The notes below the pieces were generated by a model. That model searched no databases. It was not told the DNA's origin and saw only the letters and a list, made by a program, of their open reading frames with translations. Positions 33,834-46,136 of a stretch of DNA of 64,000 nucleotides are shown here, piece by piece (positions within the stretch are counted from its first letter, which is position 1; each line of letters opens with the position of its first letter). Where the stretch lies: NCBI GenBank assembly GCA_948567375.1, contig OX419760.1:12090001-12154000 (forward strand). Reading direction: 5' to 3'. This DNA is from Lunularia cruciata. Its lineage: Eukaryota; Streptophyta; Marchantiopsida; Lunulariales; Lunulariaceae. The translations under genes were made by a program, and so were the position numbers.

Positions 33834-34599
33834 TGTAATATCAATAACTAGACATATGATCTAGAGATGAAATTTGGTTTGGTAACATCTGGGAGGATAT
33901 TATACATGATGGACTAAGTGGATCAGACAGAGGTATCACCAAAAGAGTACTTCTACTAATAGGCCAAAAACCGAAACATGCTTGAAGACTTTAGAATCAA
34001 AAGCTAGACACACGATCTAGAGATGAAATTTGGTTTGGTAACATCAGGGAGGATGTTGTACATGATGAACTAAGTATATTAGACAGAAGTATCACCAAAA
34101 TATGACTTCTACTAATAGGGTAGAAATAAAAATAGGCTTGAAAACTTCAGAGGCAATTTTGGAGGCCTAAATAGATGAATTAGGCCTCAAAAATGTGCAC
34201 AACACCCCCCTCCCTCTTCCTCCTCCTCCAATGTAGATAAAGGCTGGCCTACCCTCCTCCTTGGCTTGTCTCACCAAGAGCTTTCTAATGGTACCTCACC
34301 CACATGATTTTGAGATTCCTAACATAAAGATTCCCTAAAAGATTCCCTTTGGTAAAAGCCTGATTGACCAACCAGATAGGACCATGACCGACATGTCACC
34401 CATCCAAGAAAGTAATCTAAAGGTGGAGCTTGCTGATAGGTCACCTATCCATGTACCTAATCCTATGGTGGAGCTTCCTTGGATGAGATCTTCCTTGGCT
34501 ATATAATAAAGAGAAGGTGCTCCTTTGGGGCATCGAAGGATTGAGTATAAAATCTATATTTTTTCTCTTGAAGAGTTCTCATGTCCTTGGAGTATTATA
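33834..34599 (+). repeat. Chromovirus-1 3' LTR
   Basis: It begins TGTAATAT and ends GTATTATA, each with one change from the family ends. A purine tract, AAAAGGATAGAGG (33819-33831), precedes it. Confidence 0.85.
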
Positions 34600-34765
34600 G
34601 TAGCCTATGGAATAAAATTGGACATGGAAAATTAGTCTCAAATAATCACAAAATGCAACCCGCCTAAAAAACTAACCACTCATATGACTCGATTGGTATC
34701 CTTGGAACGGTCAATGAAGGGATAGAGAAAGCATGCGTAATCTTGAGTGTCACTATTGTTGATGT

Positions 34766-35869
34766 GGTCTCCAAAGTCATATCTATTGTTGGATCAAAAT
34801 CCACTTGGATTGTAGCAAGAGTAATTGTCTGATTCCTTAAGACCCTTTTCCATGTTTACATCCACAATCAAACACCATTATCTAATAAAGAATGTAGTAT
34901 TGCAAAAAATCATATTTTATATTAGTGATTTTAATCAACGTGAGATATAAAAATAAAACACATGGTCAGTTTAGTACTTTCTATCAATAATTCTTCCATA
35001 TGCCCATACTGATAGTTCCATGTATCTATATTTTAGATCCTTGTGTCTCCCCTCCTTTGTTGCTTTTTAATTTTAATTTTAGTCTACACAAAATTTCAAA
35101 TTAGGTAGCAATTTGAACTCAAAATATATTTATCTCATGAAGGAATCAACTTTCTTTGACCTAAAATAAGAATCAAGTTTATCAGCCTATACAAATTTGA
35201 TAGTAATTTATGAGTAGTTGAATAACAAGAATATTTTGAGGCTAAATATGTGTTGATTCACTTTCCTAGTAAATCAAATTGGGAGGTAAGTTCGTAAGCT
35301 CAACAAATGGCCAAATATCAAGAATATTTTGAAGTTAAATGTTTGTTGATTTGCTTTCCTAGCGGTTAATCAAATCCAAAGATAAAGTTCAGTAAGCTCA
35401 ATGCAAACTACTCTCATCACCCATAATTAGTATAGTCCATGCTAATTGCAAAAGTAGGAATTTGAGCCTATCTCTTGGTATTAGTGTTGCACACATTAAT
35501 GAACAATTAGGTGAATTAATGTAACCTATGCTAATTTAGGGTAAGTAATAATAGTGTGGATGCACGGACTCTATAGCAAACAACAATGCACTCTCACTAA
35601 TAAACAATCAAGTGAGTTAATATGATCTATGCTAATTTAGGATAAGTAATGATAGTGTGCAAGCACAGACTCAACAGCAAACAATGATGCATTGATTGGC
35701 CTTGCCCTATGTATTATGATAATGTCAATAAAGAATAACATATAGGTCAAGCTTGTAGGTCTGATCAAGAACAACAAGGAATAGGACTGCCCCAATGCAA
35801 TTGTTGTGGGGAGGAACTTATCAATGCAATTGGCTTAGATTTGAAGCTTAGTTTTGAACTCTTGTGTCA
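34766..35869. other. AT-rich spacer with two short tandem duplications
   Basis: Similarity between LINE-A and LINE-B stops near 34765. The rest is AT-rich with no coding frame. One duplication (period about 91) has units starting CAAGAATATTTTGA at about 35227 and 35318. Another (period about 101) has units at about 35497 and 35598 with GCTAATTTAGG and AGTAAT inside. Confidence 0.6.
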
Positions 35870-37760
35870 TGGAGATATTGCCAATTTAATGATGGATGGA
35901 TTTATACAAATATGCATATCAATAAATGAATCAAATGCAATTGTTAGAAACATTGTCCTCAAACAAGAAATTTGAGGCATCAAACACAAGAACAAGGATG
36001 CCATTGAAGTACCATGGATATTTCTTGATAATTTCTTGTTTTTGTAGATACAATTGGCCCTTCTCCCATTTGCCATTCAAGTTGAGGGATGGACCGCAAC
36101 TTATCATTGCCTTTCATGCATAGGTTAAGCCCTCATTGTCGTGCATCTAATGTACCACATGCACTGAGTGTGCCACAAGCTTCAAGAAGAAGGAATAGCT
36201 AGGATTCAAAAACCTTCCATTGCCAAGGGACCACTTCTCTTTCTTGATCATGCATAACTTGTATGCATCCCATGATGTTATCTACTCTTGCTTGATCTTG
36301 GCAATAATAAATGAATCATAAGGTTGTCTCAAATGTGTAGAGTTAGGCAATAGTAGCTTGATAATAGTGTTGGAAGAAGCTAGGGCAATGATGATCTCAT
36401 TGGTCTCATTGTGATAACCACAATTTTCCATATAGTTGGTTTGCTTGTGATCCACAAGGTCACATCAGATTGCATGGATCTCTCTAGAAAGATGGTTCTA
36501 TTGTTCTTACCTTTTGGCCTTATTTGGTAGCAAGCACCTAGCACATTTTCAATGATGCTACAAAGTGGGTTTTGGTAGATCATCATTGGAACTTGGATGT
36601 TGGCTTTCACTCCCCTCATGAAGCCCACAATCATTCTCATACCTTTGTCATTCAAAACAACCTTAAACATTAGCAAACTTGATGTTCCCATCTCCAATGA
36701 AACCTAATGCCTTTCCCTCATCCATGCTAATCACAAAATGAGTCTCATCAATATTCTTGACTATGCACCTTCCTCCTATTCCCCCATATCAAACAATCAA
36801 TGCACCTTTCCCAAGTGGAATGCAACCAACATCTCTAGATGTGCTTGGTGATCTTTGCTAGTTGAGAGCTTACCAATCTGATTGCACATCACAATGTTTC
36901 AATATTCTTTAATTGTAAATGATCCAACATGGATTCACTGCTTGTATGTAAAGGATTTCCTTTGCAATTACATATAAATCATCAAATGTGTTTAGACCGC
37001 ATTGCTTTCTTGAAACTCATTCTTGAGTATCATTTTGGAAAGGGCAAGCAAAAGTCTTGGGTTGAACTTGACTGCAATGCTTTTTAAATAGCAAAATTCC
37101 TCATGCAACTCCTTGTGCAGCCACTCCATCCATGGCTCATGCTTGCACCTCCTAACCGCCATGGTTTTGAGCAGAACTTGTTTCTTAGGACCACAAGTAT
37201 GGTTAACTGAAGTGGACATCAGCTCCCCATCATGAGTTTGGCTAATGGTGGCAAAAAAATTATCCTTATCTTTCCATCAACAAGAAGCTGTTTTTGCAAG
37301 TTTGGATTTTTAGACAACTAGAACAAGGTGGGATGTGCTTTCACTACGTTCAAAATAATCAATGCTCTATATCACATGAGTTGAACTTATTGACCATCCA
37401 TTTCATAACCTTGCTATGATTGGTCTTGATGGACATGCTTTGCAATTGACACTTTCTTGATTGTGATATGATCACTTGATATTCCAAATTGCACACTTGT
37501 TAAGGTGGAGATGGGAAGTCTTCTTGCTTGAAAATTTTACACATTGTCGTAGGTGCAATCTTGGTTATCTCAACTTGCCATTTGACATTGGAATGCCAGT
37601 GTGATTGGGCCAGCAATAAAGGTGAAAAGCTTGCAAGAGTGAGAGATGAACAAACAAAATCCAAGATTAGCTTCACATAATGCTTTATTGTAACTTAGTA
37701 AAGTCTTGAGATTGTGTGCAATGTACCCTTGGAGTTTTTGTAGATATTTGTTCATGTGAG
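35870..37760 (-). pseudogene. Pogo/CENP-B-like DDE transposase relic
   Basis: Across three minus-strand frames the text follows a DDE_1 (pogo/Tigger-like) transposase: HEPWMEWLHKELHEEFCYLK and VKFNPRLLLALSKMIL; then RCIVKNIDETHFVISM with the first catalytic Asp at 36747-36749; YMENCGYHNETNEI near 36425, where the second Asp is Glu; and QPYDSFIIAKIKQE near 36320 with the third Asp; then YARKAMISCGPSLNLNGKWE. The longer open frame at 36697-36380 is another frame over the same DNA. Such transposases cut and paste Tc1/mariner-type DNA elements. Terminal repeats were not identified. Confidence 0.65.
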
Positions 37761-38269
37761 AACTACATACATTCTTCTAAACATACTTAGGGTTTGGAAT
37801 CAAACATAAGCAATATGTTGCTTATGTTTCAACGTAAAACACTATAGATTGTCCCTTGGACTTACCAACTTGATGTGTTAGATAAGTATTAATGCAAGTG
37901 GAAGGCATGGAGACCTACTAAACTATCAATACCACAATTTGGAAAAAAAACATTTATTGTGGCCCACACTAATTATTTTCAGCCCAATTTTCTCATACCA
38001 ATATTAGTGTAGGCCACAGTATTTACTCTACCACACTAACTATACTCCCACACTAATTACAGTGGCCAATGTAGCAATGGTGTCAAGTTCTGCTACTCAC
38101 TTCTCCTACTCAATTCATGAACCTATTTTTACACTCGAACAAAAATTTTCAAATTTTCAAAAAATATTTCTTATATTTTATAAATTAAATATTATTAGTT
38201 GGAACAAATGCTTCCCATGAACTCCACCTAAATGGCTCCATAGAGAACATATTGACCAAATCAAGAAGA
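37761..38269. repeat. Spacer with a short hairpin
   Basis: TGTGGCCCACACTAAT (37958-37973) and ATTAGTGTAGGCCACA (38003-38018) are inverted copies with one mismatch around a 29-base loop. A further partial copy (CCACACTAATTACAGTGGCC) lies near 38051. It may be the edge of a DNA transposon, perhaps the pogo relic. Nothing else is visible. Confidence 0.5.
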
Positions 38270-38365
38270 AAAGACAACCCCATAGAGAACACAAAGGATG
38301 TGAAGACCCCATCAAGCAATACAAGGGAGAGACAAAAGAGGTAAGTAGGGCTAATCCCCAATAGC

Positions 38366-39164
38366 TTAGATATGAGAAATTTGTCCTACCACATCTAAGA
38401 TACTCAAGCTATGCAAGTCATAAGGTCTACAAACTACTAGAGCATCCAGAGAAGCATTACTGAGTGTGATTTCTCTCCTATGGATTGCACTAGCCAATGC
38501 TCTATGTAGATCAATAGACACACCTTGTCTGAAATATGCCATGAAGTATAAGAGTGAGAATAGCACTCATTGACATCTAACATGATAAGCTCTTGTGAAC
38601 TCCTTGACAAATATATCAAATGCATGTCCATTGCTCTATATAACTCCAAGGCTAGAGGAACAAAGAGGTGACCTTGGAGCATACCCTTATAATTTGAGAC
38701 CTCGCGTGTTGTTGCTTCGCTTGCTGCATATCCAAGGAGATGAGTATTCACTCCCTCCAAAACTGCATCACACATAGGTTCCATAACCACAACATCCACT
38801 ACAATCACCTGATCATCTTGGACCAAGTATAATTTTTCCTTGACATGTGTTGTCTACAAAGCATACAAACAATCCCTCCAAGCAAGGTATCCACTCTCTC
38901 ATGCCATAGCAAATAATATATCTCTAACAGCATCATGGGAAGCTATCTTCTATCTTCCAAAAGACACCATGTCATATGGACTGCTATTGTATCTAGTGTA
39001 GAACCACACTCACAAGTGAGTAATGAAGATACAGATGGATGGACCAAACTTAGGCGGAACCTCATCATGTAGAGAAGGTAGTTGGTGCAAGTCAGAATGC
39101 CCAAATATATGATCAAGCTAGGATCCAATAGTTTGCACCCTTGCTGGAGCAAGAGCAAAGCCAT
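38366..39164 (-). pseudogene. LINE-B CCHC finger and restriction-like endonuclease
   Basis: The finger CECGSTLDTIAVHMTWC lies in frame 39164-38943. The endonuclease part (frame 38826-38437) has DDQVIVVDVVV, then REVSNYKGMLQGHLFVPLA, the same order as LINE-A at 5961-5433. The second Lys of the K-x-x-K-Y element is Asn here. Confidence 0.65.
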
Positions 39165-39330
39165 ACTCTAGTAGTCCAAGGAATGGACAAGTCAATTAAG
39201 AGAGAATATAGTATATGCTGGTACTATTGCTCCATTAGGCAAATTGCAAAACTTTGGTCCAATCTGATGGCAATGAAGCAAATGATGGAAGGTCCTCCCA
39301 TGCCTATGGAGATAAACCATCTTTTGTCTA

Positions 39331-41335
39331 TTATAATAAAAAATAGAAAGAAAAGGATCTCTCTTCCACCTTAGTCACATATGTCTCCAAAATTGGCCTA
39401 TTAACAACCACAAAATGGGAGGAAAGTAGGAGTATCAATAGAACCCAAATACCCAAAAATGTTATAGGTTTTGTCTCCTCCATAGATAGTAGACCTACCC
39501 CTTTGCACAAGATTGGTTGAGATGTATATCTATGTGCCAAATCCCATATCACACACTTGAATGTCCTTGGTCTAATGATATCACCAAAGACTCCCACAAT
39601 CCTCCTATCAAAAGCTGTCAAACATTATAGGAAGGTCAAGGAAGGGGGAATCTGCAAACAAGGTAAGTTGGTCGATTGGAAATACTAGAAGAGAGTATAA
39701 AAAATGCCACTTGCAGATCTCCTAGTAGAAGAAGGTCAGCCACATGGAGACTATCCTCTACAAGCTTGTGTCTAAAAAGCATATGAAAAAATTCTTGGAT
39801 CCTATTGCCACTCCAAGGATACGTAGTCCATCTATAGATGTGATACACCCCTTTGGGGAAAGATACTTAAAGGAGACCATGCTCTACACTTTGATACCTT
39901 GACTTTCAAGCCTACAAGATGTAACTTGGTAGTCAAGTGGTCAAAGGCCTACCTAATCTGATCTATGAGGGCCACAAGATGTGTATTGTCTTCTAAGGAA
40001 GGAAATACACAACCTAGCATGGCCAAAGTAGTAGATAAGAGAGCTCTAAAGTGAGCCATGGGAAATAAATGTCCTCCTAAAGGATCTCTTTGTCATATAC
40101 CAATAGATGACTCCAAGATGATGACTCCCTCTTATGAAAAACTATGGTGGTAGTAAAGGGAAGGAAGAGAGCTATAGAAAGACTGCACAAAATTAATAAG
40201 ACTTGCCAAGGATCCACCAACCTCCCTAAGCTCTTTAAAGATGGATGCCCAAGAGATGCTATTAAAAGCATTCTCAACATACACTTGTAGGATGACCCAC
40301 TTTGAATGGATTTCTAGGAGTGCCCTAATGGCTAGAGATATAGCCTCATAGCCTCCCAATGTAGCTACTCCAAATTGATGTGGACTGAGGTGCTATCAGA
40401 AGTGAGATTGATGCTTAAGGACAATGGTGCAACTAACCAAGTGCAAAATAATTTCTCCAATAGCAATTGGTCTGATGCCCCCTAAGTCCTTCTTCATTGT
40501 TAGAAGTTGAGTAGCACCTAACACCCAACTAATTGATGTAGGAATATCTCTCCTTGTTATTGCTACAACCACCTAAAACAACTCGATAACCACTAGAAGG
40601 ACCATTTACTTGAAAGTAATCTCTAAGATGATGATATACCATCCTTGACAAGCCTCTTGAAAAGAGGTGAGGAGCAATGCACAACACATGTGCAAATAGT
40701 GACCTATTAAGACATAAAAGCTATTTAGGTTGATAGTATAAGACCTCTTGTTGTACTTGCTTTCCTACCATATGATGTAGTAAGCATAAGGAAGAAATAG
40801 TCTCATCATTGCGACTAGCCACAGACAAAGGATGTAGTGCTCGTGCTGCTCTACTAAACTCTCATGCTTGACCCAATGTACTACACTATCATAATTGAGT
40901 CGACTATGTGATATCTTGTGGCAAAACCTATCTTTTGACGTGCATCCCTTCCAGACTCCTCTTGTAAGGCAGGCCAATCTCCCACTTGGAATCAACAAAA
41001 TCTAGCAGTCACCTCTCTATGCCCCACATGTCCCTCCTAGCATAACAAAGACACCATCAAGGGAGTAAGAGGAATAAGAACCATGCTAACTCATCCCAAG
41101 GGATCACGTGCCAAACGATCAAGTGGTAGGCAAAAAGCCTATCTAGCCTCATCATGGAGTGTATGAGGTAGCTTATGGAATAAACACGGACATTAGAACT
41201 AGTCTCAAATAACCCAATATACAACCCGCCTGAGATGCTAACCATTCCCACAACTTGATCAGTATCCCCATAATGATCAACAAAGGAATAGAGGAAATAT
41301 GCATAATCTTGAGTGTCACTATTATCGATGTGGAC
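39331..41335 (-). pseudogene. LINE-B reverse transcriptase
   Basis: Minus-strand landmarks: GGYEAISLAIRALLEIHSKW, LQVYVENAFNSISWASIF, RDPLGGHLFPMAHFRALL, EDNTHL and, near the end, GVGLLSMEETKPI. The first catalytic Asp (V-D-V-E-N in LINE-A) is Tyr here and the second box is lost. The 5' part (41503-41057 frame) includes a Cys-rich stretch that I cannot place. Confidence 0.7.
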
Positions 41336-42775
41336 GTTTGCCTCACATGAACATCCCAAGTGGTCCAAGCATAGTCCTTTTACATCTTTCTCACATGGGT
41401 CTTTTACTCCTTGCAAGGTAAAGCACTGGTGACACACAGAGCATGGTGTATTCCGAGCCGCTCCAAGCAACCCCACTTGGAGAAGTGTAGTCATGGTTAG
41501 CACGGAAATAATGATAATAACACACTATGTTCCTCTTTGTATCTTTCCATACTTGCAAAGCCAAAATCCTTCACACCCCAAATCACATGAGTAAATACTA
41601 TCTCTCCAAACTCTAAAAACTAAAAATCTTTATAACTTTCAATTTTTATCTCAAAAATTCTTAAACTAGATTCTCATATACCTAGAATATAAAAACCAAA
41701 AAATTAGAATAGAATTTGTTTTTACACATCACTCTCAATATAAAATAACCACTCTAAACCCTACAAATTCTAAAAATATTCATAGCTTTCACTTTTCCAT
41801 GAACTACCCTCTAGATACCAATGAAATCAAAATTGAAAAATGGACAATAGGTATTCTGACTATTCTGAAAATCTCTATGAAAATCTGAAATTTTGTTTTT
41901 CCCATCTCTCTCCCTTGCGTTCCCGTCCTTCCCCTCCCTCTCAAAACCTTTTTCAAGCACTGTCAACGATATGAGTATTATAGAGTATTATAGAGGACTT
42001 TTCCTCCATATACGAGATTTTGGATACTTAACTCTCAAATAATTTAACACTTTTCGCAACGACAAACTCCGTAGGTAAAGACTTTCCCGAAGGTTAAAGG
42101 GGTCTCTCTTTCCGCGGCATCTGAGCCTTCTTTATCCGCTCGCCTGCTTGGGAACTTACAGTACTAACAGAAATCGTGGGGAAGGAAACCGGCTGCGGTG
42201 TTAAAACCTCGTGTAATATTTTGAAAAAGGCATTGGATAGCAGGTCAGTCGACCGCCTGAGCGGGGATTACTCAGAGGTTTATCCTCAATTGGAGAGTTG
42301 AGGCTGCGTTGTCCGACGAATTAGAGCAAGATCTCCTGTGTGTCTGTGGATCATAGTGGAGTAAGGGACGAACCGATGGTCATTCACCAACGAAGGAGAG
42401 ATGGGACGAACGATGAGAGCTGGGAAAGGAGAGTGGAGACCTCCGATGAGTAGTAGCGGTAGCAGTAGTAAAGTTCTTGGGTGCGAAGTTTACAGGAGTG
42501 ATTGAGTGAGCGATGATGATGATCATGATGCCGAGGCCGATGGACGAAGCCACATGCCGGATGGCTTGCTGCAAGAGCTGCTGCGGCACAATGTGCACGG
42601 GAGGATGCAGGAGAAGCGATGGGGGACGAGGCAAAGAGGAATGGGCGACGATAACAAAGAGGATTAGTGAGGACGAAGAATTGATGTGTAGAGGGAGGGA
42701 ATAGGGATTGCGGATTTAATAGAGAGTTAGATCAGATCTGTTGGTTCATAATTTGGAAGAGGACGAAGAGGAAGG
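41336..42775. other. AT-rich spacer and 5' flank of the glycosyltransferase gene
   Basis: No repeat element was recognised between LINE-B and the gene start. From about 42060 base composition becomes balanced, as expected for a host 5' region. A Cys-rich frame at 42513-42704 lies just upstream of the start and could be an upstream ORF, but there is no support for expression. Confidence 0.4.
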
Positions 42776-45700
42776 ATGAGGATGGGAGCGCCGAAGATTC
42801 GAGCTGCGATGCGAAGGCGGGCAGCGCTGGGAACTAGTGCAGCGCGATGGTGCTATCGGATTTGTTACATGTTGCTTGTTGTTGCTGCTGGCGCCACGGT
42901 TGTTTCACGCTTGAGGGGACGACGGGGACCGACTCTGGTAACAATCACAAAAGGTGAGCTGCCCGTTCGTATAACATGGTTGTTGGATACCTGGCGTTGA
43001 GTGGGAGCATGAGCATTGTCCGTGTGGTGGGAATCTGGCTTGAGTGTGATCACATGTGTTGAAAGAAATTGAATTAGTGAGGTTTTATGAAGTACCTAAA
43101 TCTGGCGGATGGTAATGCGTAACAGAAGTCAATAGTAGGACTCCGGCTGAAAGTTCTCGGCCAGAGTACTGAGTGCAGATTGAGGGAAGAGTTTCGATCC
43201 GAGATGCATTATAGCGAAGCCTAAGTCGAAAATTTCTCAGACTTTCTGACTCAGCTAATACCTCACCTTGGATCCGGTTTTTGGGGATGTCGGTTTCAAG
43301 ATTATTGTGGCTTCCCACCTACATCGAAATTGTGGGTAATTCATATGCTAGGAAAGAAGGCGCAGACCAGCATTGGTCAAAGTGGTTTTGAAGTTGCTTG
43401 TGCCCAAGTCTTCCAGGTTCGAAATCTGGAGATGCCAGAGGAGAGAACAACGGGGATGGAACCTCTCTGGAGGGTGTGACAACAATGCAGGAGTCAGCTC
43501 GAGATCAGCACAAGCATGAGCACTTGCGCCGATGGATCGTCCAGCCCAACTCGTTGTGCTTCGGGAAAGGAAATATCACCGTTTTATCCGTCGCCATTGG
43601 CCTCCCTCAGGTATTGTCATTGCTGGCCTCTACGTAACTGTTATTCATTGCTTAGCAGAGGAAGCGCCGGAGCAATGACTACGTGCCTCGTTCGGATTTC
43701 ACTTATCTCTTCCAATTATATTGAAGCATGATGGTGCCGCTGGGTACATCCTTCGAGTGAAGAATGTCTACTCAAATACTACGATTTATTGGGACTTTAG
43801 GGGCTGTCGAAGTTTCTAATACTTTAAAAGAGCAAGATACTCATCCCCAGCACTGCTCACTTGCTTTCAGCACCGATCAACTTCAACGAGTCTGCGAATA
43901 TTTTAATACCAGTTAATGACAAACATTTTGTACCGGGCTTTATTTAGTGATGGACACTTATAGAGAAGCTTTTGATCCTGCAAAAGCAGGCAACGCTTTT
44001 GTCAGAGAATAGACATCAGCTCCTCCTTCAGTTATGCATACGTCGATTTGCCTAAGAAAACGGTCCCTCGATAGTTACCAATTCGTCATGTTTGGTTCAT
44101 GGAGAAGGAATTTGCCTGAAGCTTGATCAGTATAGTAAGACTTTACTTCATCACGAAAATAGAAGAGAACGGTTTCAGGCCACATGAAGCTTCGTTACAC
44201 CTGGTCTCTTTCACATTCTCGCTTTGCCTCATCCATGTCGGCTTGCTGACTGACAAGACATCCAGTGGTCAGCCATTTAAGGCTATTAAGTGACCTCAAA
44301 TGGCTTCTGAACAATGTGTCATTCTACAAAATTTGAAGTATCTGTCAGTTGCGTTTTTGTCATATATAGTATCAGTTGGAAGGTGAAGCGTTTAGTGCTG
44401 AGATGAAATGACAGTGGAATTGCTTGTCAGTCTACCTGTTTGTCTCGACGACTTAGATTCGTTGTTCTTGAAACATGCTTGTAGACAGGTGGACAAACTA
44501 AGAGCAACATTAGAGTCTTAGATGCTCATTCTGATAGCATCTCTTACTGGTTCCAGGGTTATTTGGAGCTTCTGCGGAGTAATAGACTTGCTTATGCCGG
44601 TATTCACGGCTACCGCTACTGTGAAGTGAGAACCTCCCTGGATTTCTCCAGACCACCTGCTTGGACCAAAGTAAAAGCTACATCGCTCTTGCTTAGCTTT
44701 GCTGATACAGTCATGCACATCGAAGCGGATGCTCTCATTACTAATCATTCCATTTCAATCGAGAGCATTATCGATAACGCTGAGTACAACGTGTCGTGGA
44801 AAGATGCAATATACACAAATGACTTCAAGCAAAGTCGAGAATTTGACGCGAAGGATGGTCGCATGTATATAAGTTCCGATAACTATATCATGCGGAGCAC
44901 TCCCTGGAGTAAGGTATGGTATCTTATTCCCTATTTAGATTTATACTCCTATCATGCCACGCGATGTGGATTGAATCTGTTCTTGTTTAATTGACATGCG
45001 CGAGTGTAGTGGCTGTCGTCAGAAGTTATTACGTGCCACCCCTGTGTTTCTTAATGGACATGATTTAGTCTGCTGTTACATGAGAAAATTGCGACAAACT
45101 ATGCCTAATGGCATTTATACGTACGTGAACACAATGGATATGGGTCGATATTGTCTGAGTACCTTGTTTAATATTTCCTTTTGAAAGAGCAGTCAGCTTC
45201 TGGGCAACGTCTTGTTTTCTCCATGTATGCAAATAAATTGTTGTTTGGGGTGTCCGCGTTTCTAACTAGGGCGCTAATTTTTTACCTAGTATCTTGTTTG
45301 TGCTCACCTCGCTCATTTCAGCATAGAAGTAAAGTAGGCTTTTGTTACAAAACAGTCAGTAGAGTAGAGGACTCGTAACACTGAGGTGGTCAGAAGGCTA
45401 TCCCTTGGACTAGGTGCTTATAAGATCAATGCCTTCTAGCTCTACACGAAAATACAAGGAAGATGTGCCTGCAAGTCATACATATCATTCAGCCGGTAGA
45501 TCTCTAACTGATGCAAACTGTGTATTTCAGGCCTTGCTGGAGGCCCAAGACAAGTTCTACCGAGAGTCTTCCTTGTTTAACAAGTATGAAGAACAGGATG
45601 CTCTTAACCTGTACCGAATGAAAGATTTTGAGGACTACACTAAGCACGTCGGTATCTTGCCCTTTAGGTATGCTGCATTTCGCACATATGTTTCTAGTGG

Positions 45701-46136
45701 AGCGAAATTCCGGCCAATTTCAGTAGATTGCCAGCTAGGAGAATTACTGAAAGATAGTGCGTAGGATGTTACGGCTCTGTAGTTTGGCAAAACACGTTGA
45801 TTCTAGTGATGAAAATTCCAGACATTTTTTGGTATATCGCCTGAGCTTTGAAGTTTCATAGTCCAGCAATATCCTATTTAGTAAGCTGAGCATTCACTTT
45901 ACCTGTCGATATACATGTGCAGATTTATGAACAGTCCCTGTAGTCAGAAGTATAACTTCTACGAACCTGGAGATTTCATTGCTCATTTTGTCGGAGGCAC
46001 TAGTCCTGAGAAATATGAGCGCCTAGCTGCGGCACTTTTCTTAAAGAATCCCAATGATAAGAGTTGCTCGACATGTGCTTGCTTCTTGAAAAGCGGTGAG
46101 CTTAATACCCAGTCGGGTACATCTCTTTTCGAGTAG
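42776..46136 (+). CDS. GT34-like (GMA12/MNN10-type) glycosyltransferase, type II membrane protein
   Basis: Five exons joined by eye with matching phases: 42776-42953, 43417-43610, 44557-44913, 45531-45667, 45923-46136, giving 359 residues. The N terminus (basic, then CYRICYMLLVVAAGATVVS) is a signal anchor, as in Golgi glycosyltransferases. The catalytic part starts ITVLSVAIGLPQ, then NRLAYAGIHGYRY, RPPAWTKVKA and MHIEADALITN, where GT34 enzymes have a D-x-D manganese site (here E-A-D). Later exons give EQDALNLY and NFYEPGDFIAHFVGG, matching the GDF-x2-HF end of the family. The sugar donor and acceptor cannot be read from sequence. A GTGAGC near 46095 could shorten the tail. The gene converges on the acyltransferase gene downstream. 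Confidence 0.75.

Larger units (their letters stand above)
11201..34599 (+). mobile_element. Chromovirus-1: Ty3/gypsy element inserted in LINE-A and later split by element D
   Basis: The 5' LTR is 11201-11958 and the 3' LTR 33834-34599. The internal region is 11959-14011 plus 30784-33833. The two internal parts are consecutive when aligned to chromovirus-2: the protease-RT linker stops at 14011 and continues at 30779-30784. Flanks are GTGGT (11196-11200) and GTAGC (34600-34604), a likely 5-bp target duplication with two transitions; the empty site in LINE-B reads GTAGC. Domain order is an extra ORF, Gag with zinc knuckle, protease, RT, RNase H, integrase, chromodomain. It carries many stops and a broken RT active site. 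The LTR pair looks about 88-90% identical by eye, older than chromovirus-2. Confidence 0.85.
5180..34765 (-). mobile_element. LINE-A: RLE-type non-LTR retrotransposon, decayed and split into three pieces
   Basis: The element reads on the minus strand. Its pieces are 34600-34765 (5' part), 9335-11200 (reverse transcriptase) and about 5180-6208 (C-terminal region). They are colinear with the uninterrupted LINE-B at 38270-41335, which shows that 6208 joins 9335 and 11200 joins 34600. The gaps are later insertions with target duplications. The protein order is RT, CCHC finger, restriction-like endonuclease, so no apurinic-type endonuclease is needed. The exact 3' end on the left is not clear; similarity to LINE-B fades near 5180. 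The copy has many stops and frameshifts and is dead. Confidence 0.75.
38270..41335 (-). mobile_element. LINE-B: second copy of the RLE-type non-LTR element
   Basis: It is colinear with the three LINE-A pieces over about 3 kb and has no internal insertion. Both ends are defined only by the end of similarity to LINE-A. The copy is decayed, with changes different from LINE-A in many places. No poly(A) tail or target duplication was identified. Confidence 0.7.

Noticed and set aside
42513..42704. Cys-rich 63-residue frame upstream of the glycosyltransferase
   Set aside because: There is no family match and no splice support. It is kept only as a possible upstream ORF.
44518..44748. Minus-strand frame over the glycosyltransferase exon
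   Set aside because: It is antisense to a well-supported exon.
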